NCBI RefSeq assembly: GCF_958295425.1
Contig: NC_081145.1
Coordinates: forward strand, 17,711,272 to 17,775,271
Length of the DNA: 64,000 nt
Source: Solea solea
Lineage: Eukaryota > Chordata > Actinopteri > Pleuronectiformes > Soleidae
Direction of reading: 5' to 3'
The notes under the pieces were generated by a model, which was given only the letters and a program-made list of their open reading frames with translations, made no database searches and was not told the origin of the DNA. How positions within the stretch are numbered: the first letter of the stretch is position 1; every line of letters begins with the position of its first letter. The translations under genes were made by a program, and so were the position numbers. This document shows, piece after piece, positions 1 through 19,204 of the stretch.

Positions 1-1015
1 GGCAGAAAATGAAAAAAAGAGACATTTTAAGTTTACCTTTCCCTATGGAAGAGAAACTGGCAGACTTTTCTGTAGTCTGCAGTCCAAAGCACACTCAGCA
101 ATATATTATGTCGCATGCTTATTAAATAGATTTCGATATGTGTTTCATGTGAACTCAAAACTATCTTTTTTATTATTATTATTGATGGTGATCTTACAAA
201 GCCCTTTACTTTTTTAAAGACATGTTGGGAAGCTGCGTTTGGAACAGCAGTAGGAGATTGAAGACCGACTGCAGCCAACTCTGATATCTGATCTTAGTGC
301 TCCCCCCAAATGAGAAGTATAATATAATATTGGCTAAGTAATAGAAACACTTACTCATAAAGAAGAAAATAAACCTAAAAGTATGACTGGGCTGTTCAAA
401 TGTAGCACAAAGCATATACAAAGCTATTAGTCACAGTAGTAAACACCCATCCCAGAAAGGTCAGCGGTGGCCTTCAGCAATGACTCACTCAACTGAATAC
501 TTTATTGATTTAATAATGGGAGGATTGTGTGCCATCAGGAAACACTTAAAAGTCAGTTGATGTTGTGTCACACTGGGGACAATCAAATGATTTCTATAAA
601 TGTTTATTGGCCAACGTGGCTCAATACACAGACAAAATGGAGCTCGTTCTGACCATTATGGTTGCGTTTCATTGTGAAACCATTTGGGACAAGTAAGTCG
701 CAGAGTGCCAACTCAGCACATGATGCCCGTCTGACTCATCCTCCCTGACTCCCTCCTCTGGTCCAGGATCTGTGGCTGTCTGTCCCTTTCTCCTTTGCCA
801 GCCCATCACTCCATGCCCATGAGTAGGAACCTGGCCAAGGCTGGAGACACGGCCTCGCTGAAGAAAGAGGAGGGCGTTTATACGTGTGCGAGTCTTTGTA
901 AGAACAAAGACGGGGTGTGATGTGATATGAAGTGGGACTGGAGAACAGCATAGTCACACCTCCGCTCAATAATAACAAATATGAGAGGAGACAGACTGGG
1001 TGCCTAGGCTTCATC
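1..1015. other. Intergenic, no gene seen
   Basis: AT-rich non-coding DNA downstream of hmg20a. Open frames here are under 95 codons and overlap one another. No family signature, splice chain or RNA gene was recognised. Confidence 0.5.
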
Positions 1016-1023
1016 ATCTAGAC

Positions 1024-1554
1024 CGGGGGGGTCTGCAACCTTTAAGATGAAAAGAGCCATTTTTATCCCCTCTCCACCCACATTTGACCCACAAAATGAA
1101 GAAAATAACATGTATAAAGGTTTTCCTACAGATATAAAAGACCAATAGTTTGTTCCATTTATTAAATTCAAGAACTACAGAATGGTTGAGATTTCATTGC
1201 TGTTTATACCCAAGAAAAAAATAAAACACAGAATTACATAGACCTAGTCCTTCCATTGATTGTGACAAATAAATGAAATTAAAAGTAACCCACTGTGAAA
1301 TAAATGAAGCAATATTTGGATTGTATGTAGTTCATGCTTGAGAAAACCTGCCTGGCATTTGGACAGGACTCCAAATGTGTACTTCATGTACACGTTACTG
1401 CATTTAGGTGTCGGGAATGGCTTCACATATTTCAGACACAAGTTTGTCAAGGCTTTTCAATATTGTACATTGGATTTGACACATAAAATATGAAATTCAA
1501 AGCTACTACGAGCCACTGCAGAGGGGCTTAAGAGCCACAGGTTACAGACCCCTG
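1024..1554. mobile_element. Non-autonomous hAT-type element (degraded)
   Basis: Ends are inverted: left gtctgcaacctttaag, right (reverse complement) caggggtctgtaacctgtgg. Flanking 8-mers atctagac (1016-1023) and atctaaaa (1555-1562) match at 6 of 8 positions, as expected for a decayed 8-bp target duplication. Sub-terminal 'aagagcca...' is also mirrored by 'gagccactgc...taagagcca' at the right end. The interior is AT-rich with no transposase. Confidence 0.6.
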
Positions 1555-1562
1555 ATCTAAAA

Positions 1563-2764
1563 CATTATAACACGGTTTGAGCCCTTACTGTTACCATTTA
1601 TCCCTTCCCTCCTTCCATTTCTGTGCTTTTTTTTTTTTTTTTTTTACAGCTTTGTGCCGACATCAAAGCTAAACAGTACCGTGGCTAAGCTCATTATATT
1701 AATGAGCTTTGAGGCCTATATACACTGTGTGGTAAACATAGGAAAGATGATCCCAGGAGTTAAAAGGTAAACAACTCTAATTAGGCAGAGAATGCCCAAC
1801 TGGCCACATAAAGTTAACACTTAAAACCTCTAGGATTACTTTATATTTGGCTGTGCTAGCAGAGATGGCATCACTGGTCAGTCGACCATGTTAGTGTAGT
1901 CTGAAATATCTTCAAATTGGAATTTGATCAGCGTCTAGGTCATAAAATTAGGATGACTTACAGTATATGCTATAAAACCCACTGCTGACTAAGATTTTCT
2001 CCTATGGGAGTAAAACATCTGTTCGGGACATTTTTTAAATTTTTTTATAAGATATGACACCGTGACTCGTTTGCCATTGCGGACAGGAAGTCCCAGATGG
2101 CAAAGAGGAAATGGGCATTAGTGAATGGAAACAGGAAGAGCTCATGTCAGCTTCAACACAAATGCAGTGCCAATGTCAGTGGGTTGATGGCTCGCGTCCG
2201 AGCTGATCAAACAATGGCACTTCGGATTTGATAACCTGATTAATTGAAAGGGATTAACTGTGGATTTTTCACCTAAATCAGCTGTTCTGTCCCCACTCCT
2301 CGACCACATTTTCAAACTCGACACAGTGTGCGATTGTCTCTCAAAGCTGTAGGCAGCTCAGTGTCTGTGAACGAACCACAGAAGTCATTTGTGCGTCTCT
2401 CCAGATCCAGTAAATTACAGCAGAGCCGCTCAATTAACTTAACCACTTCAAATCTTCTTAACTCCACATCTACTGTAAGCAAATAGGCTTATGCGCTGAC
2501 TAAGCACAATTCCAAACAGTGATATATTACAGCAGATTAGCCACATTATTGTCTATTTGAAAGAGATTGATGTCAAAACTAGGCAGGCAGAAGTTACCAA
2601 ATATTCCCATTGTGAGTAATCAGAAAGTTGAAATGCAGCTTTCAGTTTGGCATAATTCAACTAGCAGCTTTTGTTTTGCATCAAAAAGAGATTATTTCAG
2701 CACTTGAATCCAGAGCACTGGTGTCTAATGGTATCCAACTCAATTCATACAAACAGACCGCAGA
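1563..2764. other. Intergenic, no gene seen
   Basis: Between the hAT-type element and the hmg20a 3' end. Holds a T run of 19 at 1627-1645 and otherwise unremarkable AT-rich DNA. No coding signal. Confidence 0.5.
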
Positions 2765-3859
2765 CCATATGATGCAAATACATTTATTGAAAACACACAA
2801 AAAGAAACATCTTTTCACAAAGAATAAAACATAAATGGCACATGTTTCTTTTCCACAGAACATCTGCTTACATTTCTCAGATATGGTAAATACAAACCCA
2901 CAGACTTTTTTTTTCCTCTGATTAGATATAAACCTTTTTACAGTATATTGTTGGATGGAAATGCAGTCAAAAGTACAGTCAGTATGTTCACGTTGTGAAA
3001 AAAAAAAAGATATTGTGTTAGTTATTTTCAAATACATGGAAACATGTATTAAATCAAATTTTTTTCTAAAGTTGGATTAACACAGCCAGACAATGTGATT
3101 GGGAGCAAAGCCACTACTGCATGTATACGTTCAGTCGGATCAGAGTCAGACTCAAGCTGGTCTGGGTGCTCTGCGTTAGTGTGTGTGCCACAGCTCCCAC
3201 CTCTGGCTAATACCCGGAAATAATAGAAGCTGATACACAGAGGAATAAGTCAACCATGACAAAAACATGATGAAATTCAAGTCGGTACAAAAAAACCCCA
3301 CAATTTAATGCTCTATCAGTTTAAAGAATATGCTATTTTTATAAGTTAATGGATGGTAGGAAGATTCTGAATAACAACTAGCCACATGCTAAACCTGAAA
3401 GCATCTACTACCATCAAGCTGAAAGGGGGTGTTTTCGCCACCAGTGGAACAGAGGTGGACACACTGAAGGCCATAAATTAATCCCCCCCCCCACTCATGC
3501 TGGAACAAAGACAGTAGTCCAATGTAATGGCATAGTAGCTCGACTCGACTGTGCATAAAAATGTACCGAGTGACGATGGAACAGGAGCATGGAGACACAG
3601 AGATCTGTTTCATGGCATGTCATCTAATCGTTAATAAAAAAACAGTTTTACTAATAGCATGAAAGGGGAAAAAAAAAGAAGGTAAAAATATAAAACAAAC
3701 AATAAATAAATATGAAATGCTACATCACCTTAGAAGAGTAATAACAGCTCTTGTAAAACTGGGACGACAGATCGAGAGAAGTTCACTGTCAACGAGGAGC
3801 TCATCATCCTGGAAACAGCATCTGCTTATTGTGGCTGGGATTCTGAAGCTGCTGTCCAA

Positions 3860-3863
<4 letters not shown>
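2765..3863 (-). other. hmg20a: hmg20a last exon: stop codon and 3' UTR
   Basis: Acceptor ttttgccccag ends at 3864. Joined to the previous exon's AG, the first base A completes AGA (Arg) and TAA follows at 3862-3860. The rest would be 3' UTR of about 1.1 kb, AT-rich and without ORFs, ending downstream of an AATAAA at 2788-2783. The exact cleavage site is inferred from a GT-rich stretch at about 2743-2765 on the minus strand. Confidence 0.6.
2783..2788 (-). terminator. Probable hmg20a polyadenylation signal AATAAA
   Basis: Canonical hexamer in minus-strand context CAATAAATGTATTTGC. It is followed within 20-40 nt by a G/T-rich segment (TGGTCTGCGGTCTGTTTGT), the usual downstream element. It is the best distal signal found between the stop codon and the repeat at 1.0-1.55 kb; a weaker ATTAAA lies near 3303-3310. 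Confidence 0.55.
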
Positions 3864-10164
<6,301 letters not shown>

Positions 10165-11489
10165 GTCTGCAGAGGGACTCTAAAGGAAAACAATAGGAGT
10201 TTAGTAGTTTTAACAGGGCTCCACAGAGGTGTGGAGACACAATCACCAGGGATGCTGCCCAGTCAGGAAGTTCAGAGACAATTCTTTCGACAATTGAAAA
10301 CACATTTTATCCTCCAAAATCCTCCAAGCATTGGCTTTTAGACTCTCTTCGCCAGCCTCATTTCCTCTTATAGAAATGTCTTGCTGCAATCAATAACTTC
10401 TGGGCAAGTGAATAAAAAACGTATTCTCTTTTGCTCTTATTTACAACAGGAAGAAGCAATGTTTCAGTACAGAGCTTAACTAATGTATTAAACCACCACC
10501 CAAACACACAGCTGCCCTAAATTAAAAGCACTGGTAATTTTCTAAATATATTACCGAAATTATATTTTTAATGTTAAAATATAATTCAGTTTTACAAAGA
10601 AAAACTGAAAAAATAGTAAAGCATATTGTCATCATCAAATTAAAGTTATTTACTTGCATTCATGAACCAAAAAATGGGTTTTAGTGATTGAATGTTATGC
10701 TTGATTAATTTCTCACTTTTCAGAGAAGCCCAGTGAGCCGGCTCAAACTTGAATATAAAAAGGTGAATTCAGACTTTGTTAATCCAAACATCTGAAACAG
10801 AAAAACTGTTTACCAGAGGTAAATCTTTTACACAAATATATCAATCAAATCCCTTCACAACAATCTGACTAAATATTAGTTTGCCTATGTTTAAACAGAC
10901 CAAATTAATGGACAGGGAATGTATTGAAAGCTATGCTGACTCAGAGGACTTCTGAGCTCTGCGTTGACCTCTCCTAAATCATTATGAGGGAAGGGAGCCT
11001 CCATTTCCAGGATGTGGTTTCTGCCCCTCCTCCATCTGCCACTAAATACTGTGGGAAAAGTAACAGAGGAATTAGCCAGTTTACCAAAAAGGGCCTATTG
11101 GGAACATACTATAGGGGTAAACCCCCTTTACAGCAAACAGTAAAGGTATATAGGGGTTGTATTTCAAACATTTCTCCTCATGTCTGAGAGCGGTTTCCAG
11201 TGACACCTCCTGTATAGTGGAGCCTTCATTACAGATCCTTACAAACAGAACCCCTCATAGGTCTCATATTCAGTGAAAAGTATTTGAGCTAGGGCAGATT
11301 GATAACATTATCACAACTTTCTTTCAAATCAATAGATAAATATGATACTTATATATATTGTTACTGAATTATTGCCCAGTCCTAATTTTTTAGCAAGTAT
11401 TAACACAGTGCAGGTAGGGTTGTGAGATTCTCAGTTTTGATAATAAATAAATGTATTGAATAAATAAGCCTATCTCCGGGTTCTCCATT

Positions 11490-11722
11490 TTCCCCCCATA
11501 GTACAAAAACATGCAGATTTGGGATCTAAATTGACTGTAGGTGTGAGTGTGAGATTGCGATTCATGGTTGTTTGTCTCTCTATGAGGCCCTGTGATGGAC
11601 AGGAGACCTGTCCAGGGTGTACCCTGCCTTCCGTCCTGTGTCAGCTGGGATTGGCACCAGCCCCATCCGCAACGCTTATGTGGAGGATAAAGCGGCAGAA
11701 GATGAGTGAGTGAATAAATAAG
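11490..11722 (+). mobile_element. L2/Maui-type LINE (or LINE-tailed SINE) 3' end
   Basis: Contains the widespread fish L2-tail sentences: acaaaaacatgcagatttgg, gtgatggacaggagacctgt, ccagggtgtaccctgcc, tcagctgggattggcaccag, and tgtggaggataaagcggcag, followed by a short (gatgagtgagtg) tail. It is 5' truncated with no coding sequence. The same sentence set recurs at 18.8, 46.3 and 51.4 kb. Confidence 0.8.
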
Positions 11723-12041
11723 CCTCAATTTATATTATGCACAGAATTATATTATGCTCTGTGACGTAAAGCTCTGCTTTCACATAAAGGCTGTGCAACA
11801 GTGCCCCCTGCTGGACGACACTGCAACCTGCACGACTTGATCATAATAATGATAAACAGCACAGAGTTGTACTTGGACAATGTTATTATATCACACCATA
11901 ATGATAGATTCTACTTGAGCGAGGTCAACTCGTCATTCAACACATGTCTTCCACTTAATGTGTGTTCAAATATTAAATGGCAACCTACCGATTCTGGAAT
12001 TTAAAGTAATTGGAGCTAAGCCATGTATGAGACTAACCTAC

Positions 12042-12080
12042 CTTAAGAACGCAAGGCGATTTAGTAACCAAATTATTCAT
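12042..12080 (-). CDS. hmg20a: Candidate first coding exon of hmg20a
   Basis: On the minus strand an ATG at 12080 opens 13 codons reading MNNLVTKSPCVLK and ends at AAG followed by a gtaggt donor at 12041. Its phase (0) matches the acceptor at 10180-10181, whose exon can be read SPSAD before the internal ATG. Joining them would give about 309 residues. The start resembles the vertebrate HMG20A N terminus, which begins MENLMT; that similarity is from memory. Against it: the start context is weak (T at -3), and the upstream acceptor, if any, is poor. It may instead be an alternative first exon. Confidence 0.42.
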
Positions 12081-12499
12081 GTATTTCAGTCAATATCGTG
12101 TTCAGTGCAGACGAAACAACCTGACGTGACGAGCATTGTTGTTATTATTCAAGTGTTACTTGAATAATGAGTTTGTGGTCTTGATTAACTCCAGGGAGCA
12201 GTGCTCTACAGTGCTATTAACGAAGGAAATGCTAACATAAAGCCAAAACACTGGGAGCAGAGCTAGTATCGGTGTGTTCATTATCGTCGTTACGTGAGTA
12301 GTTCTTCTAATACATATCATTACACTGAGATTTGTTATCCAAAGCAGCTCGTCATGACCCCAGTCAGTGACCAGCTAGCAAACCGCAGCATTGTTGTGTT
12401 AACCTAGCTGCAATGCATGGCATGCGGGTTTTCACACTCCTATGTCAAAAAAATACCCGAAATTATAACATAATAATAAAGACGACGGACTTAACCCTA

Positions 12500-12900
12500 A
12501 ACACAGACGTGATAGTCAATGAAATGAGCAATTGTCAAACCATAGCACGTTAGACCGATAAGCTAACAGCTAACTCTGCTGCTAGCTAGCTGTAGCCAGT
12601 AGACTAGAAGCTCGCGCTCTACTCGCCCAGAATCCATCGGAAATCATTCAACAAAACATATTTAATACACACATAGTAACACCATGCGTTAGAAACTGAC
12701 CTTTGACGACGTAATTCGTATCTGTTCGTGTCCAAGCGGTTTTTCCTAATCAAAACAATGCAGCAGCCCCTCCATAGACTCCTGTCACATAGATGCGTAA
12801 CGTCTCATGTTTATACGCCACCTTACAAAACACTGTTGTGTTTTGCCTAAATGTTTTCATATAATTACAAATCTATGATTGTGTGAAGTCAGATATGATG
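12500..12900 (-). promoter_or_regulatory. Probable hmg20a promoter region
   Basis: Region upstream of and around the putative first exon. It holds several CpGs (tcgcgctctactcgc; gacgacgtaattcg) and no interspersed repeat, and lies where the gene's transcription start must fall. No TATA box with correct spacing could be assigned. Placement rests on gene structure, not on a recognised core motif. Confidence 0.35.
12701..12800 (-). other. hmg20a: Probable hmg20a 5' non-coding exon
   Basis: Minus-strand sequence ending GTCGTCAAAG|gtcagtttc gives a good donor at 12700-12699. The short ATGs in it (near 12810 and 12775) are closed by stops within a few codons, so it would be 5' UTR. Surrounding DNA (12.5-12.8 kb) has more CpG than the desert. 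The transcription start is not determined; the upper boundary is a guess. Confidence 0.4.
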
Positions 12901-15840
12901 AAAGCAAGGGTATACATCTGCTTACATCATTTCAAAGCAGAATTAACGATCTTCATCACAGCGAACTGCTCTATAGAATCTATGTCTATGCCCTTGGCTA
13001 GTAACCGTATTCTTCGTGTTTGTATTACACGTAGACAAGCGTCCTTTGTAATGTTTGCTTCCCTCTTCTGGTAATAGAGCGAACTTTTACATATTTTAAC
13101 CAGTGCTTCCCAATTGTGTGAATAATTTCTGACTACTTTCACACAAGTATCATAAGTAAACCAGTCATCCTCCAGAGATATAGTGCATGAATTAATCAAA
13201 TGTTTATTTTATGTGTGTGCTGTTTAATGAATCTTGAGTAAAATGCTGAGCAACAAAATCAGCAAATTTATTTGGTGGCCCAGAAAATAATCTCCTGCAA
13301 CCCAGTCTCTGCAGGGCCGGCTCCCATCATCTCGGAATACACTACTCACTTTCCTGTTTGACTGTTATTAGTACAAATGTAACATTTTAAATTGCATTAA
13401 TTATTGTTGCATTATTTACACCAACCCAGTGTCACTATTGTTTTTGTAGAGGGCCTAGTGTTAATTTGCACTTTCATATTCAAATTGAAGCACAGTGTGG
13501 TTGAGTAACTTGAATTAAATTAATAAGTAAACTTATTAAAACTTCCTATACACTACCAGGTTGTGTAGTTCGCTTATGGTACACTTCTTTTAAAAACATA
13601 TATGGAGGGAGGCTGCATATCGAGGGTGGTAAGACATATTTAATAGATGAGATGAGTAGAGGAACACCTTGACAAGCTGGGGCATTTGCAACTTGAAATA
13701 ATTTCCCATATCTTGCTTCGAAGCCCATCTCCGGTTTCTGTGTTGTGAGTGTGTCAGTGCCACACACCTGAACAAACTACACCCCTGCAGCAAAATTGAG
13801 CCCACTGACAACCCTGGGGTTCAATCAACCTCTGCGAACAATCGGGTAAATCATATTGCTCCGAGTGTTCCCTATACATTCATAAATAATTGTATTTATT
13901 CCGAGGTAATACAAAAGTCTGCTCGGCTGCTTATTGTTTCAGCGCGGCATTGTCTCTGAGGGTTAATATGCTCCGTCCAAACAGAAAGTTTCATAACACA
14001 TTACTGTTCCTCTGTGGATAGAAAATAATAATAATGAAGCTGCCAACTCGTCCCATAAGTAGAGAGGGAGAGAGATAGAGAGAGGGGGAAAGAGAGAGGG
14101 GGGTGACTAATACTCTAATTCCAAATTAACAGATCGCAAATCAACAGCCAGGCGGGAGTAAACTAAGTGTAGCTGCAGTCTAAATGAAACTTTGATTGCA
14201 ATCTCATCGCAATTATCCAGAGTTAATCCAACCTCAGTTCTCAGGCTCATTACACACAGGTTCGGCACATTCAGCTGCCACAATGGGGTTTAGAAAATAG
14301 TCGTGAACAAAAGAAAGACATTTAACTTAAAATGATTTGAATCTCCACCAGAACATGAAATAAAGTTCTGGAGATTTGAATTTCTTTTTCCAACCTAAAA
14401 AGGATTGTTTGTCTGGTCAGTGAGGTTTGAGGAGTTTAAGAAAAAGTCTATACACTCATTTACCCCACAACCTGTTTACAGTCTCCTGTTAGTTCGTTTT
14501 TCAAGAAAGCCTTTCAAAGAACGGCTATAATAGGAGCTCCAGTTTCTTGAACTACAAATGAAACCTGGGGGAAGCAGTTTGTTTTGAAAGCTGTATATGA
14601 AGTGTCCACACGCTGCTTACGGGTTATAACAATTATGTACGTTAATCAGCTAGATCATTTTAATTGAGGTAAAGGGGAAAAAATCTGATGTACATTTCGT
14701 GGTAATCTCCACCAGCAGACATTTCATATTGTTGCTCTGCAGCAGCCGTGGATTAATAAGAGGTAGCGTTGTCTGTGGAGTCATGTTTGTCACTAATTGG
14801 CTTACTTAGCACAGCAAATATGCAGGCCATCTTCTCAACACCCAGAAGCAGCAGCATGTCTGTCCGTCTATCCATCCATTCCCTTTTTCACTTTACCTTA
14901 ACCTGACGGCATCAGCTTGGTCGATGTATTGTGGGTTGTGGCACATCAGACAACGGGAACAGCCAGTCAGGTTCCATCAGCTCTGGACTGAACTTTCTTC
15001 AGGCCCCAGCAGGCCTGCAAGGCACAGCTCCCAGCTTTCCCCCCTTGCATGCCACATCAAATCATTTGCTCCTCGCCTGAAAAGTTTAGTGCAGAGGGAA
15101 GGTTTTTCGGCCACTGGCCATCCACGGGTTGATTGTATGCCCTTGTCAGTTGGCCTGTGTGGTGTGGAGGGTCTATAGCAGCACTGTGACCGCCATAAGG
15201 CATGTGTTAAGTCTTTCTCATGAGGAAGAGGAGTGGAAGGAAATGCAATTTCCCACTGTACCAAGTGAGGGCACAGCAAAAACGGCAAATCTTATAGCCA
15301 GAATAGCCCTTTTTATTTACATTACTGAATTATTATTGCATTATCAGTACACTATAGTTTTATTTTGGTCATTGTTTTTCCACATATATTTTATGACAAT
15401 CCACTTTAAATGCGGGAGAGAATGCACAACTCCTGATTGTGGATCATTACACATTACTGTGTCCCTTTGTAATTTAATAGTAACTCAATATTTAATAGTA
15501 AATAAAACAAAGTCATAAAAAGACAGGATGCTTGAATGCAATATTTAGTGTTTACTGATGCCACAGGACGCACAGCAGCAAAGTGAGTCTGTGATCCAAT
15601 ATATACTTGCTTACTGTAATGTGGACTTGTCACATTGCCATCATCATGTCTGCACCCCCAGAGCAAACCGTTGGCTTAAATATTTCAGCATACATGTGGA
15701 TATTAATCAATTAGAATAAATTAACTGCAACTCCCTCTTGCCGCCGTGCTTTGAAGTTGAAGTCCATAAACCACTGTGTGTTGTTTGGAAACAAGAATGT
15801 GAACATATGCTAAACTATTGCATTCATTACCCCCGTTAAT
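12810..15840. other. Upstream intergenic desert, no gene seen
   Basis: No exon chain or conserved protein signature on either strand. A GA-rich simple stretch lies at 14062-14101 (gagagggagagagatagag). The longest open frames (about 130 codons) have no recognisable domain and overlap frames on the other strand. Confidence 0.5.
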
Positions 15841-16065
15841 GGCCTCTTAAGCGTAACCGGTTACGGTTCAGCGCGTGATGGAGGATATAACAGGGGATTA
15901 AGCAGCTCACGTGACTCCTGTTTCACGTGAACAAACACAAATCAACTGTGAACCTTGCTCGTGCACAGAGAACGAGACTGTCGTCTGTCATCGTCATCTG
16001 TTGCGTTACTGTGTTGCTATGCAACTGTCGAAATTAGGCTCCGGTAGCTGACGTGAAGGATCAAA
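15841..16065. promoter_or_regulatory. CpG-containing candidate regulatory patch with E-boxes and an RFX X-box
   Basis: Locally CpG-rich DNA in an otherwise AT-rich desert. It holds two perfect CACGTG palindromes (15908-15913 and 15924-15929, 16 bp apart) and the palindrome GTTGCTATGCAAC at 16013-16025, a textbook RFX X-box. Known binders of such motifs are bHLH (USF/MYC-type) and RFX factors. Whether it is a promoter or an enhancer cannot be told; no exon was identified beside it. Confidence 0.45.
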
Positions 16066-16544
16066 AGTATTGGGTTTTTAAGTAAAACGGGAGGTGTATA
16101 CTGTAGGCCTATTGCACATGTTGTCGTCTTTGGGAGAACACAATGTGGAGAGATTTCTCATATTTTATGAGAAGCTGCGGCTGGAGCGGGGATGAATGTG
16201 TCACAGTAATGTGTCACAGAGCGTCTAAGAGAGCCAGGATTTAATACTAATCAAAGTTTGTGGCTCAGTGGAAGTTTGTGCATCATTTTTGATCTCTTTA
16301 TTTACACTGGAATATTTTAAAATGCTAAAGTTTTACATTTTGTTAGGAAGCAATAGGCAATTTATGTATTTATATTTGCAGTTACTCTTAGGAATAGTAA
16401 AGCATTGTGGGAAATGAACATACATAAATCAAAAGATGATGCATTTTACTGTATGTGGTGAGCTTTTGTGTTGTTTTGTGAGCTGTTTCACATTCCATGG
16501 TGTAGGAATTAGTGACACATTTGGTGAGACTGCAGACTGCAACA

Positions 16545-16635
16545 GCTCAAGTCAAGGCAATTTTATTTATGAAGCTCGACATCACAAGCACAATTTTGCC
16601 CTTGAAGGGCTTTTCAAGCGTGTTGAGTTGTCCAT
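16545..16635. repeat. LINE/SINE tail fragment
   Basis: The phrase caaggcaattttatttatga followed by a cacaattttgcccttgaag segment resembles the reverse complement of the common fish retroposon tail. Short and diverged, so the family is not assigned. Confidence 0.4.
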
Positions 16636-16639
16636 CAGC

Positions 16640-18790
16640 GCGTTTCCACACATACAGATGCTTTAAAGTTTGTTTATACCTAAAGTTAATTTGCTTCAAA
16701 CTGAGAAACACCTGGCTGCTTTGTCAATTCTCGCTGTTATAGAAACATGGTGACACAAAATGGATGCTTGCCCAAGGTACAAGTGAGATGTCTCTTCTAA
16801 GGCTACAAAAAGCCAACCGTTTTTATTTTATAGAAGTTATACACATATAAAAACAAACATATGGTTAGTATATTCAATTTCTGCCAGGAAAACATCCTAA
16901 ATGTAAAGGCTCATACTGGAGAGAGCCTATATCCTATATTTTAATTATTTTTAATTTATGCCTATTGTTTCCCAACTCTGGGTCTTTAAGGGAGTGATTA
17001 TAGTCTTGTTTTAATTTCTTGCTGGAAAAAAGTAATCATATTAACTAAAATGATGAACAATTTTGTGAGGGTAACTTTGACTTTTCATGCTATTCTTCTT
17101 TGTTGTCCTCTCTCTGCAGCTCCTGTGACTCCCACAGGCTTCAAGTCTAATAAACTAATGCACACTACTCACTTTCTTCATTGCGGTTTGACACCTACTT
17201 GCTGCAGTTCATCTCACAGTGTTACGACGGCGTTCCCACATATAAACTTGTCTGTGATTCACTGCCTCGTGTAATGCACTCTCATATTTCTGCATCTGTC
17301 TTGGCGACAGTATCGATAAAAAAGGTACTTTTTAGAATTTAAATCAGCACATTAAGTAAAAAAAAAAAAAAGACACCTTGCTAATAATCACTGGCATAAA
17401 ATGTGCATTTAAAAGCGATGCATAACTTCAACATAGTTGCACAAAAGATGAGGCTCATCAGAATTCAGTACCAATGCAAGAATAAAAACAATGACTTTGG
17501 TATTTTATCAAAATAAACCCGATAGGAGTCTTGAAAAACAACAAAAAAAGATGACATGATATAAATGTATTTGTGGTTATAATAATCTGTGTGCGCGTGT
17601 AACTGACAGTAAAAAAGAAAATACACATTTACACATCCATTTCACACAACATTATGCTCCAACACAATCACAAACCAAAAAAAGGGGAACAGGCTGAAGC
17701 CCAAGGCTTATTTATGACAAAACAAGTCTCTGTCTAAACCTCACAAACAGAGATTGATGGTAAATTACATATTGCCCCCCCCCACCCCCACAAATTAAAT
17801 GAACACCATTTGCCCAAAATTATTTGAAAAGACATGTACATTTATGGGACCGTGTGTTCCCACAGCAGCACACAATGACATGGATTGAATAAACATGATA
17901 AGACCTTTAATGTGAGTCAGCCCAGATTTGAAGTGATGCCTCGAAAGTGACTTGACTGCCCTTTGTAAAGGGCTCAAAGAGGGGAGAGGAGGTGACAATG
18001 GATAATAATTTGATGTGTGGCCGTGGCGCAGCTTCTGTAAACTTTAAACGTCTTATCTAAATTCACACAGTGACAGCGCTTCTCCTCATCCATGCCATGT
18101 TCATCATTTTCTTTTGCATCGCCTGCCAGATAATGGGGGGGGAGAATCAATAAGTAAGAAAATCTTACCGAGTGAATCACACGGTGATAACAAAGAGCGC
18201 CGATGATTCTCACACATGCTGTATTGACTTTGTGGAGGACGGTTATTAGCCTTATTTCCAGAGTTTATGCAACATTTAATTTAACGCTGCATTGGCTGAG
18301 AAAAGAAAAAGCGCTCTAATTTCCCAAAGTGGAGTGAAAACATTTCACATTAAGAGAAGAATAACAACAACAACAACAACAAAAAATGACGTCTCATTAT
18401 TTGCAATCAGCTCCTCTTGTATTGTAAGGGAGGGTGCCATTATGCCATCATGTTTCTACAGCAAAGGACACACCGGCGAGTGTGTGCACTTCTTGTTTTG
18501 ACAATGAATCAAAAAAACATCCTTGCCGGCATGCAAAAAGGCCACCATGTGTTTGACAAAGCCCTCTTTTGGGCTACAGTCTGCAGTCTAACTATTCACT
18601 GGATGTCACAATTGCTTTCACCTTTAAATTCTCTGATAGGCTGACAGAGAACCTCATTAAAAGGTCTCCTGAACAAAAGCTGATCATGGCTTTGTAATTT
18701 TAGAGCAACAGTGCATGAAGTGCCCAAATGCTTCTGGTAGTATAAAAAGAAAGTGACAGGAAAGTGGAGGAATGACAAAAAAAAAAGTAC
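16640..18790. other. Intergenic, no gene seen
   Basis: AT-rich sequence with short mononucleotide runs, including a C-rich run near 17776-17791 and a (caa)n stretch at about 18363-18382. No supported coding exon. Confidence 0.5.
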
Positions 18791-18799
18791 CCAATGTAA

Positions 18800-19142
18800 A
18801 TAAGAGTAGAAAACTGGAGCGGTTAGCACTCCTGCCTTTGCAGCAAGAAGACCCGCGTTTACGAGCTGATCGGAACAAGGGTGTTTCTGCATGGAGTTTG
18901 CATGTTCTCCCCGTGTGTGCATGGCTTTTCTGCGGGTTCTCCGGTTTCCTCCCGCAGTCCAAAAACATGCAGATTTGGGGATGAGGCAAATTAGACACTC
19001 TAGATTGACCGTAGGTGTGAGTGTGAGAGTAAATGGTTGTTATGTGTGTCCCCACCTTTCGCCCTATATGTCAGCTGAGATCGGCACCAGCGTCCCCACA
19101 ACCCTCATGTGGAGGATTAAGGGGTAGAAGATGGATGGATGG
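18800..19142 (+). mobile_element. L2/Maui-type LINE 3' end with (GGAT)n tail
   Basis: Typical sentences in order: tggagcggttagcactcctg, gcatggagtttgcatgttct, ccggtttcctcccgcagtcc, aaaaacatgcagatttgggg, tcagctgagatcggcaccag, catgtggaggattaagg, ending gatggatggatgga. This is a longer version of the 11.5-kb copy. It is 5' truncated, with no intact ORF. Confidence 0.83.
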
Positions 19143-19204
19143 AAAGTAGAAAACAGTTGAGAAATGGCTGCACATTTAACACTTACTATTTTATTTTCAA
19201 TAAT

